DNA from: Sulfuricella sp.
GTDB lineage: Bacteria > Pseudomonadota > Gammaproteobacteria > Burkholderiales > Sulfuricellaceae
Direction: 5' to 3'
DNA: 64,000 nucleotides
Assembly (NCBI GenBank): GCA_041651995.1
Contig: JBAZID010000005.1
Coordinates: 111,198 to 175,197 of the forward strand
Below, piece after piece: positions 43,176-52,822 of this stretch. Every line of letters begins with the position of its first letter. Within the stretch, counting starts at the first letter, position 1. The translations under genes and the position numbers were made by a program. The notes beneath the pieces were generated by a model. It searched no databases. It was not told the origin of the DNA and saw only the letters and a program-made list of their open reading frames with translations.

Positions 43176-45581
43176 TTAATAAGCTCCATAGCGCGACTTG
43201 CGCGCCGGTTTCGGATGCTCGGACAAATGACAGATGCGGCGATAATGAAGCAGGGTTTTCTGCACCTGCCCCAGCACGCTGTTGTGCGGGTAGCCCCCGC
43301 TCTCATCCAGTTCGCCGGCTGGCTGGCCCAGCAATAACTCCAGGCCATCCATCACATCCTCTATGGCATGAATATGGAACTGCCCCAGTTCCACTGCCGC
43401 CACCACTTCCGCATTCAGCATCAGGTGGGAAAGATTGCGCGCCGGAAGGATCACGCCCTGGCTACCATCCAGACCAGCAGTCTGGCAGACCCGAAAGAAA
43501 CCCTCGATTTTTTCGTTCATGCCGCCGATGGGCAGCACCTCGCCATGCTGGTTGAGCGCGCCAGTCACGGCAATCCCCTGCCGGATGGGCAGGCCGGAAA
43601 GGCTGGAAAGCAGCGCATACAGTTCGGCGCAGGAGGCGGAATCGCCTTCCACGCCATGATATTCCTGCTCGAAAACCAGCGCGCCATTCACCGATAGCGG
43701 CCCGAGGTGTGCAAACAAGGCGGCAAAATAGGTTTGCAGGATGAACATGCCCTTGTCGTGGATGGGGCCGGACATCTGCACTTCGCGTTCGATATTGAGC
43801 ACGCCCTCCTTGCCGGGAAAAGTGCGCGCCGAAACTGCCACCGGCATACCGAAGCGATGGTCGCCAAGGTCGATCTGGGTCAAGGCATTGAGGCGCCCTA
43901 TCCTTTCGCCCTGAACGGCAATGAGCAATTCGCCTTCCGCGATGGATTCGTGCAGGCGCTGGCCGGGATAATCATGACGGCCAATCCTGGCTGCCAGCGC
44001 CGCTTCCACCTCTTCACGCTGCACCAGTTCGCCCGCTGCCAGCGCGGCGCTCTCCGTCACCAGCTGTTCCAGGTAGGCGAATACCGCGTACTGGCGCCGC
44101 TGGTCGTCCGCTTCGCGCTGCATCTCCTCCAGCAGGCGCGCAACCGCGGCAGCGGTGAAATGCGGCAGCCCCAGGCGCTGGCAGGTATGCGCCACGAAGA
44201 TCGCCGTCGCGCGGCGGGAGGCCGTCGAGACCTTGAAGCTTTCGGCAAAATCGACCTTGATGCGGAAATGGCGGCCGAATTCCGGGTCTTCCTCCTGCAA
44301 TTCGTAATAGTGCTCACGGGTGCCGACCAGGATCACCTTCACGCTGACATCCACTGATTCCGGCTCCAGCGACACCACGGCGCTGGGCGCATACTGCGTG
44401 CCCGGCTCCTCGATCTGCAGGCGCCCGCTGCGCAGAAAACGGCGCAGCTTCTCCCACACCAGCGGATCACCCAGCAGATCGCGCAGATGCAGCAGCAGGA
44501 AACCGCCATGGGCGCGCAGCAGGCTGCCGGCGCGAATGCGCGAGAAGTCCGTCATCAGCACGTCGTTTTCCACCTGGTATTCGATGCTGCCAAACAGCGA
44601 GCGGAACAGCGGGTTGTCCTCGATCAGCACCGGCGCGCCGCCGAGTCCGCCGTTATCCACCATCAGGTTCACGCGCTCGCGCCCCAGCGCGGCAGCCAGC
44701 TCGTCCTGTGCATCTTGCGCGCCAAACAGCTCGATCTGGTTCAGAATATCCTCGCCCACCCGGTCAAGATAACCGCCCAGCTTGACGGAATCCTTGATCT
44801 GCGGCTTCATGGCGGCGCGAATCCTGCCGATCTCGTGTTCCAGCAGGGCTTTCACGACACGCCGTTTAAGCTGGGCCACCGCCTCGTTTGCAGCCCGCTC
44901 CTTGGGCTGCATTTTTTCCAGGAAACGGCTGATCTCGGCGCGCAATTCCAGCTCGGCACGATCCACCTCGGTCTTGCGCTCCGGCGAAAGGGAAAGCACC
45001 TCATCCTCGGTCAGCGCATGTCCGCCTTCTCCCAGAAGGGTGAAAATCATGCGTGCTTCTTCGCGCTGCAGAGTGAAGTGCCGGGCCGAGGCAAAGGCCG
45101 TCAGTGCGGCAAAGGCCAGCGATTCCTCGTCCTTGAAGGATTTCTGGATGGCTTCGCTATCGGTTTTGAACTCCGGCCCGGAAAGGCGTGCGGGGATATC
45201 CGAACGCAGCTTTTTGACCAGTTCAGCCATCAGGTCGCGCAGCACCCGCCCCTGCCCGGCAGGCAGACGCAAGGCCAGCGGCCGCTCGGGGCAATCGAAA
45301 TTATGCAGATAACACAAGTCGGGCGGCACGGAACGCAGCGCCGCCGCTTCCCGCATCGCCACTTCCATCAGCGAGGAGCGCCCGCTGCCCACTTCGCCCA
45401 GCACGAACAGGTTGTAACCCGGCTGATCCAGCGACAGGCCGAAGCGCGCTGCCTTCTCGGCACGCTCCTGGCCAATCCAGGGCAGGGGCTCGGAAACCAG
45501 CAGCGAAGTATCAGAACATCCCAGGTCTCCGGGATCGACGGTGAGACGGAGTTGATGCGGAAGCAACTTGATAGAGGGCAT
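43176..45581 (-). CDS. LonB-like ATP-dependent protease
   Basis: An 801-residue protein started at MPSIKLLPHQLRLT. The N-terminal AAA module has the P-loop-like LGEVGSGRSSLMEVAM and a long helical insertion (about 190-260). The C-terminal domain is a Lon protease: EGDSASCAEL holds Ser648 and GGMNEKIEGFF holds Lys691, the usual 43-residue spacing of the dyad. The P-loop reads GEVGSGRS rather than GxxxxGKT, so ATP use may be altered. These AAA_32/Lon_C proteins are distinct from classical Lon. It follows the PII-like gene and may belong to the metal-efflux transcript. Confidence 0.9.
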   Translation of the reverse strand: MPSIKLLPHQLRLTVDPGDLGCSDTSLLVSEPLPWIGQERAEKAARFGLSLDQPGYNLFVLGEVGSGRSSLMEVAMREAAALRSVPPDLCYLHNFDCPERPLALRLPAGQGRVLRDLMAELVKKLRSDIPARLSGPEFKTDSEAIQKSFKDEESLAFAALTAFASARHFTLQREEARMIFTLLGEGGHALTEDEVLSLSPERKTEVDRAELELRAEISRFLEKMQPKERAANEAVAQLKRRVVKALLEHEIGRIRAAMKPQIKDSVKLGGYLDRVGEDILNQIELFGAQDAQDELAAALGRERVNLMVDNGGLGGAPVLIEDNPLFRSLFGSIEYQVENDVLMTDFSRIRAGSLLRAHGGFLLLHLRDLLGDPLVWEKLRRFLRSGRLQIEEPGTQYAPSAVVSLEPESVDVSVKVILVGTREHYYELQEEDPEFGRHFRIKVDFAESFKVSTASRRATAIFVAHTCQRLGLPHFTAAAVARLLEEMQREADDQRRQYAVFAYLEQLVTESAALAAGELVQREEVEAALAARIGRHDYPGQRLHESIAEGELLIAVQGERIGRLNALTQIDLGDHRFGMPVAVSARTFPGKEGVLNIEREVQMSGPIHDKGMFILQTYFAALFAHLGPLSVNGALVFEQEYHGVEGDSASCAELYALLSSLSGLPIRQGIAVTGALNQHGEVLPIGGMNEKIEGFFRVCQTAGLDGSQGVILPARNLSHLMLNAEVVAAVELGQFHIHAIEDVMDGLELLLGQPAGELDESGGYPHNSVLGQVQKTLLHYRRICHLSEHPKPARKSRYGAY

Positions 45582-45662
45582 GGCGAACCTGTCTGCGTGG
45601 AACCGGCATTGTCCCACGAGTCAGAAAAAAATGCAGGATGCCCCCGGATATTACCTTAGCGC

Positions 45663-45989
45663 TCAGCCCTCGAAGTGACACATGCGGATAAAATCGCTCA
45701 CTTCGGTGACCCACAGCACGCCATCTCCATTTTGGCCGGTATGAGCATTGTGGTGAATGATGCGTACGATTTCCGGAACCATTTCGTCGGGCGCGACGAT
45801 TTCGATACGCACTTTTTTCGTGAAGTCGGTCAATTCCTCCTTCAGCGTGTCGTGCTGCTCCGCCCCCACATGGGCGCTGCACCCCTCTATATGGGAGATG
45901 CTCATGCCGGGGAAGCCGGGCAGGGTACGGAAAGCGTCGCGAATCTTGTGCAGCCGGGTTGGCCGTATGATGGCCTTGATTTCTTTCAT
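45663..45989 (-). CDS. PII-like signalling protein of the metal-efflux operon
   Basis: A 108-residue PII-fold protein started at MKEIKAIIRPTRLHKIRDAF (45989; GGAG upstream). The B-loop NAHTGQNGDGVLWV is well kept, but the T-loop (PGMSISHIEGCSAHVGAEQHD) lacks the tyrosine that is uridylylated in GlnB/GlnK and instead carries Cys and His residues. It follows the CzcA-like pump gene by about 80 bases. PII-like proteins have been noted beside heavy-metal RND pumps; this one may sense metal or nucleotide rather than nitrogen status. Confidence 0.85.
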   Translation of the reverse strand: MKEIKAIIRPTRLHKIRDAFRTLPGFPGMSISHIEGCSAHVGAEQHDTLKEELTDFTKKVRIEIVAPDEMVPEIVRIIHHNAHTGQNGDGVLWVTEVSDFIRMCHFEG

Positions 45990-46069
45990 GTCTATTCTCC
46001 TTGAGACTCGCACATATTGGGTTTGTTGGGTTACGCGATAAAGCCGCTAACCCAACCTGCATTCTTCTC

Positions 46070-49000
46070 CTATGCCTCGACGGGCTTTTCTTCAAACCAT
46101 TTATACAGCGTCGGCAGCACCACCAGCGTGAGCAGGGTGGAGGTAATCAGCCCGCCGATCACCACGATCGCCAATGGCCGCTGCACCTCGGACCCCGGCC
46201 CGCTGGCGAAGAGCATGGGGATCAGGCCCAGCATCGCCACCGTGGCGGTCATCAGCACCGGACGGAAACGCTGCTTGCAGCCCTGCAACACCGCTTCGGC
46301 CTGGCTCATGCCCTCGTCGCGCAGGCTGCGGATATAGGATACCAGCACCACGCCGTTGAGGACCGCGATTCCCCACAGGGCGATGAAGCCCACCGAGGCC
46401 GGCACCGACAGGTATTCGCCGGTGACAAACAGCGCCACCACGCCGCCGATCGAGGCGAACGGCAGCACCAGGATGATCAGCGAAGCATAGCGCAGCGAAC
46501 CGAACAGCAGGAACAGCAGGAAGAAGATCGCCGCCACGGTCACCGGCACGATGATCTTCAGGTGGCCCATGGCGCGCTCCATATTCTGGAACTGGCCGCC
46601 CCACTCCAGGTAGTAGCCTTCCGGCAGCTTGATCTTGCTGTCCACCGCCAGTTGCAGCTCGGTCACGAAACTGCCGAGATCGCGGTCCTTCACGTTCACC
46701 CCCACCACGATGCGGCGCTTGGCTTTTTCGCGGCTGATCTGGGCCGGCCCGTCCGCGACGCGGATATGAGCCAGATTTTCCAGCGCCACCATGGCGCCGT
46801 TGGGAGAATTGACCAGCAGGCTGCGTATGGTTTCCACGTCGCCGCGGAATTTCTCCGGCAGGCGCACCACCGCGCCGAAGCGGCGCTCGCCCTCGTAGAT
46901 CTCGGTGGCGGTGCGTCCGCCGATGGCGGCCTCGATCACGTCGTGGATGTCCGACACGTTGAGACCGTGGCGCGCAATGGCCTGGCGGTCGATCTCGATG
47001 GACAGGTACTGCTGCCCGGTCACCCGTTCCACTTTCAGATCCTGCGCGCCCTGGACGCCGGCGGCCACCTTGGCGATGGCATCGGCCTTCTGCTTGAGCA
47101 GGTCCATGTCGTCGCCGAACAGCTTGATCGCCACATCGGAGCGCACCCCCGTGACCATCTCGTCCACCCGGTCGGAGATCGGCTGCGCCATGACGACCTG
47201 CACCCCCGGTAAGGCCATCAGTTTTTCCCGGATGCCCGCGGCGATGTCGTCCTGGGTCCAGCCCTTGGGCCATTCGCTGCGCGGTTTGAGGCTGACGATG
47301 GGGGTGGACTCGTTCTGCCCCTGCGAGTCGGCCGGACTTTCGCCGCGACCGACGCCGGAAACGGCGGTCTTCACGCCAGGCACCTGCATCACCAGGCGCA
47401 TCGCCTCCATTTCCAGCTTGATGGATTCCTCCAGCGAGATGTTGGGCACGCGGTTGATGCCGGGCACGATCGAACCTTCCTTCATCTCGGGAATGAAGGC
47501 AGTGCCGAGGAAGGGCAGAAGCACGACAGTGCCGACGAACACCGCGGATGCGGCCAGGATGGTCTTCTTGCCGTTGGCCAGCGCCCAGTCGAGCAGGCGC
47601 AGGTAGGGTTTCTTGGCCAGGGCCACCAGGCGCGTGTCGTGCTCGTCCTTGCCCACCAGCAGGTAGGAACACAGCACCGGCGTAAGGGTGAGCGACAGCA
47701 CCAGCGACACGAACAGCGCGATGGCGATGGTGAAGGCGAGCGGAGCGAACATCTTGCCCTCCATGCCTTCAAGCGTCATCAGCGGCAGGAACACCAGGAT
47801 GATGATGGAGACGCCGAAGATCACCGGCGTGGCCACTTCCGTCGCCGCATCCAGCACCACCCGCACCCGGCTCACCCCCTTGCCCTTGTTCTCGGCCAGG
47901 CGCTGAAAAGTGTTCTCCACCACCACCACCGCGCCGTCCACGATCAGGCCGGTGGCGATGGCCAGGCCGCCCAGCGACATCAGGTTGGCGGACAGGCCGT
48001 AATGGTTCATCACCATGAAGGTGATCAGCGGCGTCAGGATCAGGCTGGCCACCACCACCAGCGACGAACGCACGTCGCCGAGGAACAGGAACAGGATGAT
48101 GATCACCAGCACCACGCCCTCGATCAGCACCTTCACCACGGTGTCGAGCGCGGCATCCACCAGCTCGCTGCGGTCGTAGTAGGGAACGATCCTGAGACCG
48201 TCGGGCAGCATGCCCTTGTCGTTGATCTCGGCCACCCGGTCCTTGATGCGCGACACCACCTCCTTGGCGTTGCCGGCGCGGATCATCATGACGATGCCGC
48301 CCACCGACTCGGTGACGCCGTTCTTCAGCAGCGCGCCATAGCGTACCTCGTGGCCGATGCTGATTTCCGCCACGTCGCGCACCAGCACCGGCACGCCGTC
48401 CTGCTCCTTGAGCACGATGCTGCGGATGTCGTCGAGATCCTTGACCAGGCCAACGCCGCGGATCAGATACTGCTCGGCATAATGCGGCAGCACGCCGCCG
48501 CCGGAGTTGGCATTGTTGTTGGCCAGCGCCTGATAGACGTCCTGCAGCGTGACCTTGTAGTGGCGCATGCGGTCCGGGTTGACCAGCGCCTGGTACTGCT
48601 TGACATAGCCGCCCTGCGAGTTGATCTCCGCCACGCCGGGAATGCCGCGCAGCAGCGGGCGCACCACCCAGTCCTGGGCAATGCGGCGCTGGGTGAGCTC
48701 TTCTACCGAGAGCACTTTGTCGCCATCGTCGGGCCGCTCCAGGGTGAACTGGTACACCTCGCCCAGACCGGTGGAGAGCGGCCCCAGCGTCGGCGTCACG
48801 CCCTGCGGCATGCGCCCGCCCACCTCGATCAGCCGCTCCATCACCAGCTGGCGCGCAAAATAGACATCGGTGGCGTCAGTAAACACCAGGGTGATCAGCG
48901 ACAGGCCCGGCTTGTTGAGCGAGCGCATCTCCTCCAGCCCCGGCAAGCCGGTCATGGCCATTTCCAGCGGCACGGTGACAAAGCGCTCAACCTCTTCGGG

Positions 49001-49171
49001 CGAGCGGCCACGGGCCTCGGTGGCGATCTGCACCTGGACGTTGGTGACGTCCGGGAAGGCATCCACCGACAGCTTGCGTGTCGCGTCCAGCCCGAACACC
49101 ACCAGGCATACCGCCACCACGGCCAGCACCAGGCGCTGCTTGAGCGCCGCTCGTATTAGGGATTCCAGCAT
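46070..49171 (-). CDS. heavy-metal efflux RND pump, CzcA/CusA family
   Basis: A 1033-residue inner-membrane pump with 12 spans and two large periplasmic loops. KLSVDAFPDVTNVQVQIAT is the HME-RND opening, and LFLGDVRSSLVVVASLILTPL follows further on. The fourth span reads AIATGLIVDGAVVVVEN: the DGAVVVVEN half fits Zn/Co/Cd-type pumps, but the usual DFG is replaced by ATG. FGSLRYASLIILVLPFASIGG marks the C-terminal half. It exports divalent or monovalent metal by proton antiport with the adaptor and outer-membrane genes upstream. The metal cannot be assigned. Confidence 0.93.
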   Translation of the reverse strand: MLESLIRAALKQRLVLAVVAVCLVVFGLDATRKLSVDAFPDVTNVQVQIATEARGRSPEEVERFVTVPLEMAMTGLPGLEEMRSLNKPGLSLITLVFTDATDVYFARQLVMERLIEVGGRMPQGVTPTLGPLSTGLGEVYQFTLERPDDGDKVLSVEELTQRRIAQDWVVRPLLRGIPGVAEINSQGGYVKQYQALVNPDRMRHYKVTLQDVYQALANNNANSGGGVLPHYAEQYLIRGVGLVKDLDDIRSIVLKEQDGVPVLVRDVAEISIGHEVRYGALLKNGVTESVGGIVMMIRAGNAKEVVSRIKDRVAEINDKGMLPDGLRIVPYYDRSELVDAALDTVVKVLIEGVVLVIIILFLFLGDVRSSLVVVASLILTPLITFMVMNHYGLSANLMSLGGLAIATGLIVDGAVVVVENTFQRLAENKGKGVSRVRVVLDAATEVATPVIFGVSIIILVFLPLMTLEGMEGKMFAPLAFTIAIALFVSLVLSLTLTPVLCSYLLVGKDEHDTRLVALAKKPYLRLLDWALANGKKTILAASAVFVGTVVLLPFLGTAFIPEMKEGSIVPGINRVPNISLEESIKLEMEAMRLVMQVPGVKTAVSGVGRGESPADSQGQNESTPIVSLKPRSEWPKGWTQDDIAAGIREKLMALPGVQVVMAQPISDRVDEMVTGVRSDVAIKLFGDDMDLLKQKADAIAKVAAGVQGAQDLKVERVTGQQYLSIEIDRQAIARHGLNVSDIHDVIEAAIGGRTATEIYEGERRFGAVVRLPEKFRGDVETIRSLLVNSPNGAMVALENLAHIRVADGPAQISREKAKRRIVVGVNVKDRDLGSFVTELQLAVDSKIKLPEGYYLEWGGQFQNMERAMGHLKIIVPVTVAAIFFLLFLLFGSLRYASLIILVLPFASIGGVVALFVTGEYLSVPASVGFIALWGIAVLNGVVLVSYIRSLRDEGMSQAEAVLQGCKQRFRPVLMTATVAMLGLIPMLFASGPGSEVQRPLAIVVIGGLITSTLLTLVVLPTLYKWFEEKPVEA

Positions 49172-49211
49172 ATTTTGCCTCTTATGTTATGTAAGGGTGA
49201 GGGGTGAGAAA

Positions 49212-49274
49212 GTGAGGGGTGAGGCGGAAAGTCAAAGGCACGCACCGAACCCGGTTTTGCGCCTCACCCCTCAC
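49212..49274. repeat. inverted repeat between adaptor and pump genes
   Basis: GTGAGGGGTGAGGCG (49212-49226) is matched exactly by CGCCTCACCCCTCAC (49260-49274). Additional GTGAGGGGTGA-like units flank it on both sides (49196-49208 and 49276-49290). In the czc transcript it would form a strong hairpin with a 33-base loop. Confidence 0.85.
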
Positions 49275-49290
49275 CCCTCCCGCCTCACCA

Positions 49291-50442
49291 TTACCCCTCA
49301 AGCTCCTTGCGCTTGCGCTCATTGTTGAGGTGAAACGCGCCCTCGGTGACGACGGATTCGCCGCCCTTCAGGCCGCTCTGAACCGGGACGTGGCCGTTGC
49401 TTTCCTGCCCCAGGACGACGGGGCGCAACTGGAAGCGCGTCCCGTCCAGCTGGACGAAGACATGGTCCTTGTTGTCCTCGCGCACCACGGCGGCCGCCGG
49501 CACCAGCAGGCGGCGCTGCGGGGCGCCCTGGATCAGCATGGAGGCGAGCATTTCCGGCTTGAGCAGGCGCTCGGAATTATCCACGTCCATGCGCACCGTG
49601 ACCGTGCGCCGGTCCGGGTTGACGGTATCCGCAACATAGATCAGCCGTCCCTCGATGCGCTTTCCGTTCAGCGCCGGAACTTCGGCCTGGGCCGCCTCGC
49701 CCTTCTTCACCAGAACCGCCTGCTGCTCGGGCACCTCGGCCACCAGCCAGACATGCGACAGGTCGGCCACGGTAAAGAGCGCATCCGCCGGCTGCACCAC
49801 CTGGCCCGGCGTCACCTTGCGTTCGATCACCACTCCGTCCAGCGTTGCCGAGATCGAGGACAGGGAATGCACGGTGCGGCTTGCCGCCAGTTTGACGAGG
49901 GCGCTCTCGGGCATGCCCAGCACGCTGAGCTGATCGTGCGAGGCCTGCATTTCGGCCTGCGCCTGGGCCAGCTCGCTTTCACGCTTTTGCAACTCGGCGG
50001 CGCCGATGACATCGGATGCGAACAGCAACCTGGCGCGATCCACCGCGCGGCGTTGCAATTCCGCCTGGGACAGGGCCTTGAGGTAGGCCAGCTGGGCGGC
50101 GGACAGCTCGGTGCTGTGCAGCGTGGCAAGCTGCTCGCCGCGCCGCACCGGCTGGCCGAGAGAGGCATGGATCTGGGTCACGCGCCCGGTCACGGCGGCG
50201 CCGATGCGCGCCACGCGCTGCTCATCGACCTCGATGCGGGCCGGCACGCGCAAGGTCTCCGTAGTCTCGCCCTCACCGGCTGGAGCGACTTTCAGGCGCT
50301 GGAGAAAATCTGCCGGCACCGTCACCAGCGACGGGTCGACAGGTACGGCGGCTGCGGCAGGGAGCTTTTCCTTGTCCTGGCATCCGCTCAGGGATGCAGC
50401 CAGCAAAGCAGCTATAAGAATAGGAAACAGCGGGCGCTTCAT
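49291..50442 (-). CDS. periplasmic adaptor of the metal RND pump, CzcB/CusB family
   Basis: A 383-residue membrane-fusion lipoprotein: LIAALLAASLSGC is a lipobox. ARIGAAVTGRVTQIHASLGQPVRRGEQL begins the lipoyl domain; a helical hairpin (about 110-175) and SISATLDGVVIERKVTPGQVVQ complete it, followed by barrel domains. No His- or Met-rich metal-binding extension is visible. It overlaps the outer-membrane gene by ATGA and precedes the pump, giving the order CzcC-CzcB-CzcA. Confidence 0.92.
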   Translation of the reverse strand: MKRPLFPILIAALLAASLSGCQDKEKLPAAAAVPVDPSLVTVPADFLQRLKVAPAGEGETTETLRVPARIEVDEQRVARIGAAVTGRVTQIHASLGQPVRRGEQLATLHSTELSAAQLAYLKALSQAELQRRAVDRARLLFASDVIGAAELQKRESELAQAQAEMQASHDQLSVLGMPESALVKLAASRTVHSLSSISATLDGVVIERKVTPGQVVQPADALFTVADLSHVWLVAEVPEQQAVLVKKGEAAQAEVPALNGKRIEGRLIYVADTVNPDRRTVTVRMDVDNSERLLKPEMLASMLIQGAPQRRLLVPAAAVVREDNKDHVFVQLDGTRFQLRPVVLGQESNGHVPVQSGLKGGESVVTEGAFHLNNERKRKELEG

Positions 50443-51710
50443 GATTTATCTCCAGGGAATGGGGTGGCACGCAGCCGCTCGATCTCGATCAGCGCGGCTT
50501 GCAGTTCATAACGGGCATTGAGGAAATCCGTACGGGTATTGCGCAGTACGCGCTGGGCATCGAGGTAATCGAGAATGCCGCGCTCGCCGAAACGGTAGGC
50601 GGCCTCGGCCACTTTCATGGCGTTTTCCGCTTCCTTGAGCAGGCCGGTTTCAAACGTCTGCACCTGGCGTTTGGCAATCTGGTAGCGGCCGTAAGCCTGA
50701 TCCAGCTCCGCCAGCAGGCCAAGGTGCATCTGCCGCGCTTCGGCCTCGGCACGGTGCACATCGGCAACGGCCTCGCCGATGGGCCCCGCGCGGCGGTTCC
50801 ACAACGGCAGCGGCAGAACCACGCCGGCGCGCCACTGGTTCATGTCCGGATCGCGCTCGGCGCTTAACTTGAGCGTGGGCTGCGGCAGGCGGGAGGCGCG
50901 CTCCTGTTCCAGCCGTGCCTGGGCACGGCGCGTCTCGGCCTCGGCCACCTTGAGCAAGGGCTGGCGTTCCAGCAAATCCCGGCGCAATTCGTCCAGCGCC
51001 GGCAAGTCAGCCGCCAGCAGCGGCTCGGCAGCCACCGCGAAGCCGTCCTCAAGCGGCGCACCGGTCAGCGCCCGCAGCCGGTCACGGGCCTGGGTCACAC
51101 GCAACTCTGCGCTCCTGGCTGCGCTTTCCGCCGCTAGCGCCTCGGCTTCCGATTTCACCAGTTCATAGCGCGGGGATTCGCCGACATCCACCTTGATCTT
51201 CACCCGGTTGCGGATGAGCAGCAGCAGGGCGTGGTTTTCCGCGGCCAGGCTGGCTTCGTCCTGGCGGCGCTGCACATCGAAGAAAGCCTGCTTCACCACG
51301 GTGCGCTGGCTGATCTGCGCATCCCCCAGCGCCGCCGTGCCGGAGACGATGCCGGCTTCCGCGCCCTCGCGCCGGGCTGCGCGCAGGGAAGGCGATTCAA
51401 GCTGCTGGGACAATCCCAGCATCTCGTTGCGCCCGCTGGCGCCCCCCGGCTGGCGCGGACGCGAATTGCCGGCGGCCAGTTCCAGCTCTGGATTGGGATA
51501 GGCCAGCGCCGTGTTCATGGCCGCCTGTGCGCCCTGCTCCCGGGCTTTTGCCGCAGCGATTACCGGACTGTGCTCTGCGGCAAGGCGCAAGACTTCATTC
51601 AGGGTGAGCGGCGCCGCATGGCTCGCGGGTGCGGCAATCATGGCAAGCGCCAGCAGCCAGGCGTGTACGGGTCGTAAACACCGCTGATGATGGATTGGTC
51701 TCATGTTCAT
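50439..51710 (-). CDS. outer membrane factor of the metal RND pump, CzcC family
   Basis: A 423-residue TolC-fold protein with a signal peptide (WLLALAMIAAPASHAAPLTL). LNEVLRLAAEHSPVIAAAKA starts the first efflux repeat and VAEAAYRFGERGILDYLDAQRVLRN is the end of the second. It provides the outer-membrane duct. It is the first gene of the czc-like operon; its translation is coupled to the adaptor. ATGs at 51710 and 51704 are both possible starts. Confidence 0.9.
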   Translation of the reverse strand: MNMRPIHHQRCLRPVHAWLLALAMIAAPASHAAPLTLNEVLRLAAEHSPVIAAAKAREQGAQAAMNTALAYPNPELELAAGNSRPRQPGGASGRNEMLGLSQQLESPSLRAARREGAEAGIVSGTAALGDAQISQRTVVKQAFFDVQRRQDEASLAAENHALLLLIRNRVKIKVDVGESPRYELVKSEAEALAAESAARSAELRVTQARDRLRALTGAPLEDGFAVAAEPLLAADLPALDELRRDLLERQPLLKVAEAETRRAQARLEQERASRLPQPTLKLSAERDPDMNQWRAGVVLPLPLWNRRAGPIGEAVADVHRAEAEARQMHLGLLAELDQAYGRYQIAKRQVQTFETGLLKEAENAMKVAEAAYRFGERGILDYLDAQRVLRNTRTDFLNARYELQAALIEIERLRATPFPGDKS

Positions 51711-51816
51711 ATTTGCTCGGATTTTAGGCAACACTTCCCCTACGGCTGGAAATCAGCCGCAGGGCAGTACCGGTTTCAGGATTGGTAAACTGGAGCTAAG
51801 GCAGGGTCCCGCCGGG

Positions 51817-52704
51817 TTAATCGCGCTCCTTGAGATGCCGCAGCATCTCAATGCGCTCGTCCAGCGGCGGATGGGTCATGAACAGGCGCTTCAGGCCCGA
51901 GGCCATCCCGCCGGAAATGCCGAAGGCGGCCATCTTTTCCGGCAGCGGCGCCGGCTCGTGTTGGGCCTTGAGGCGTTCCAGCGCGGAGATCATGGCTCTC
52001 TTGCCGGCCAGCGCAGCGCCGCCCGAGTCGGCGATGAACTCGCGCCGGCGCGAGAACCACATGACGATGATCGAGGCCAGGACACCCAGCACCATCTCGG
52101 CGATGATCATGGTGACGAAAAACGCCGGGCCTGTACCGCGCTCGGTCTTGAACACGATCTTGTCCACCAGGTAACCGATGACGCGCGACAGGAACATCAC
52201 GAAGGTGTTGACCACGCCCTGGATCAGCGCCAGCGTCACCATGTCGCCGTTGGCCACGTGGGAAACCTCGTGCCCCAGCACCGCTTCCGCCTCGGCCTTG
52301 GTCATGGCCTGCAACAGACCGGTGGAAACCGCCACCAGGGCATTGTTCTTGTTCCAGCCGGTGGCGAAGGCGTTGACATCGGGCGAGTCGAAAATCGCCA
52401 CTTCCGGCATGCCGATGCCGGCGGTCTGCGCCTGGCGCCGCACGGTTTCCACCAGCCAGACTTCACCGGGGGTGGCGGGGTTTTCGATCACCCTTGCACC
52501 CGTCATGCGCTTGGCAGTCCACTTGGAGATGGCAAGCGAGATGAAGGAGCCGCCCATGCCCATCACAGCAGCGAAAATCAGCAGGCTACCGAGATTCAGA
52601 CCGTTCTCGTTAAGATAAGGCTCTACCCCGAGGATCTTCATGGTGAGCGAAAGCACCAGGACGATGGCCAGGTTGGTGGCGAGGAACAAGATGATGCGTT
52701 TCAT
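51817..52704 (-). CDS. htpX: membrane protease HtpX
   Basis: A 295-residue M48 protease started at MKRIILFLATNLAIVLVLSL (52704; AGGAG upstream). Two N-terminal spans, then AVLGHEVSHVANGDMVT (HExxH zinc site), two more spans, and EFIADSGGAALAGKR with the third zinc ligand. It removes misfolded inner-membrane proteins together with FtsH. Full family length. It is divergent from nhaR. Confidence 0.96.
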   Translation of the reverse strand: MKRIILFLATNLAIVLVLSLTMKILGVEPYLNENGLNLGSLLIFAAVMGMGGSFISLAISKWTAKRMTGARVIENPATPGEVWLVETVRRQAQTAGIGMPEVAIFDSPDVNAFATGWNKNNALVAVSTGLLQAMTKAEAEAVLGHEVSHVANGDMVTLALIQGVVNTFVMFLSRVIGYLVDKIVFKTERGTGPAFFVTMIIAEMVLGVLASIIVMWFSRRREFIADSGGAALAGKRAMISALERLKAQHEPAPLPEKMAAFGISGGMASGLKRLFMTHPPLDERIEMLRHLKERD

Positions 52705-52796
52705 GATTCGAGACTCCTGAGAATTCATAATTTTACAATGAGACGCAGTTTAATCATCATCCGCAATTCCATAAAGTCGAATATAATTGATTTATT

Positions 52797-52813
52797 ATTC
52801 GTCAATCTCGAAT
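52797..52813 (+). promoter_or_regulatory. LysR-type operator upstream of nhaR
   Basis: ATTCG and CGAAT flank a seven-base spacer and contain a T-N11-A core, the general site of LysR regulators. It ends ten bases before the nhaR ATG. A second half-site (TCGAAT) lies at 52777-52782. Self-regulation is likely. Confidence 0.5.
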
Positions 52814-52822
52814 CGAAAAGCC

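Noticed and set aside
44487..49159. Several long plus-strand frames (44487-45659, 46001-47212, 47639-49159)
   Set aside because: All antisense to the LonB-like and metal pump genes; His/Asp/Gln-rich shadow composition.
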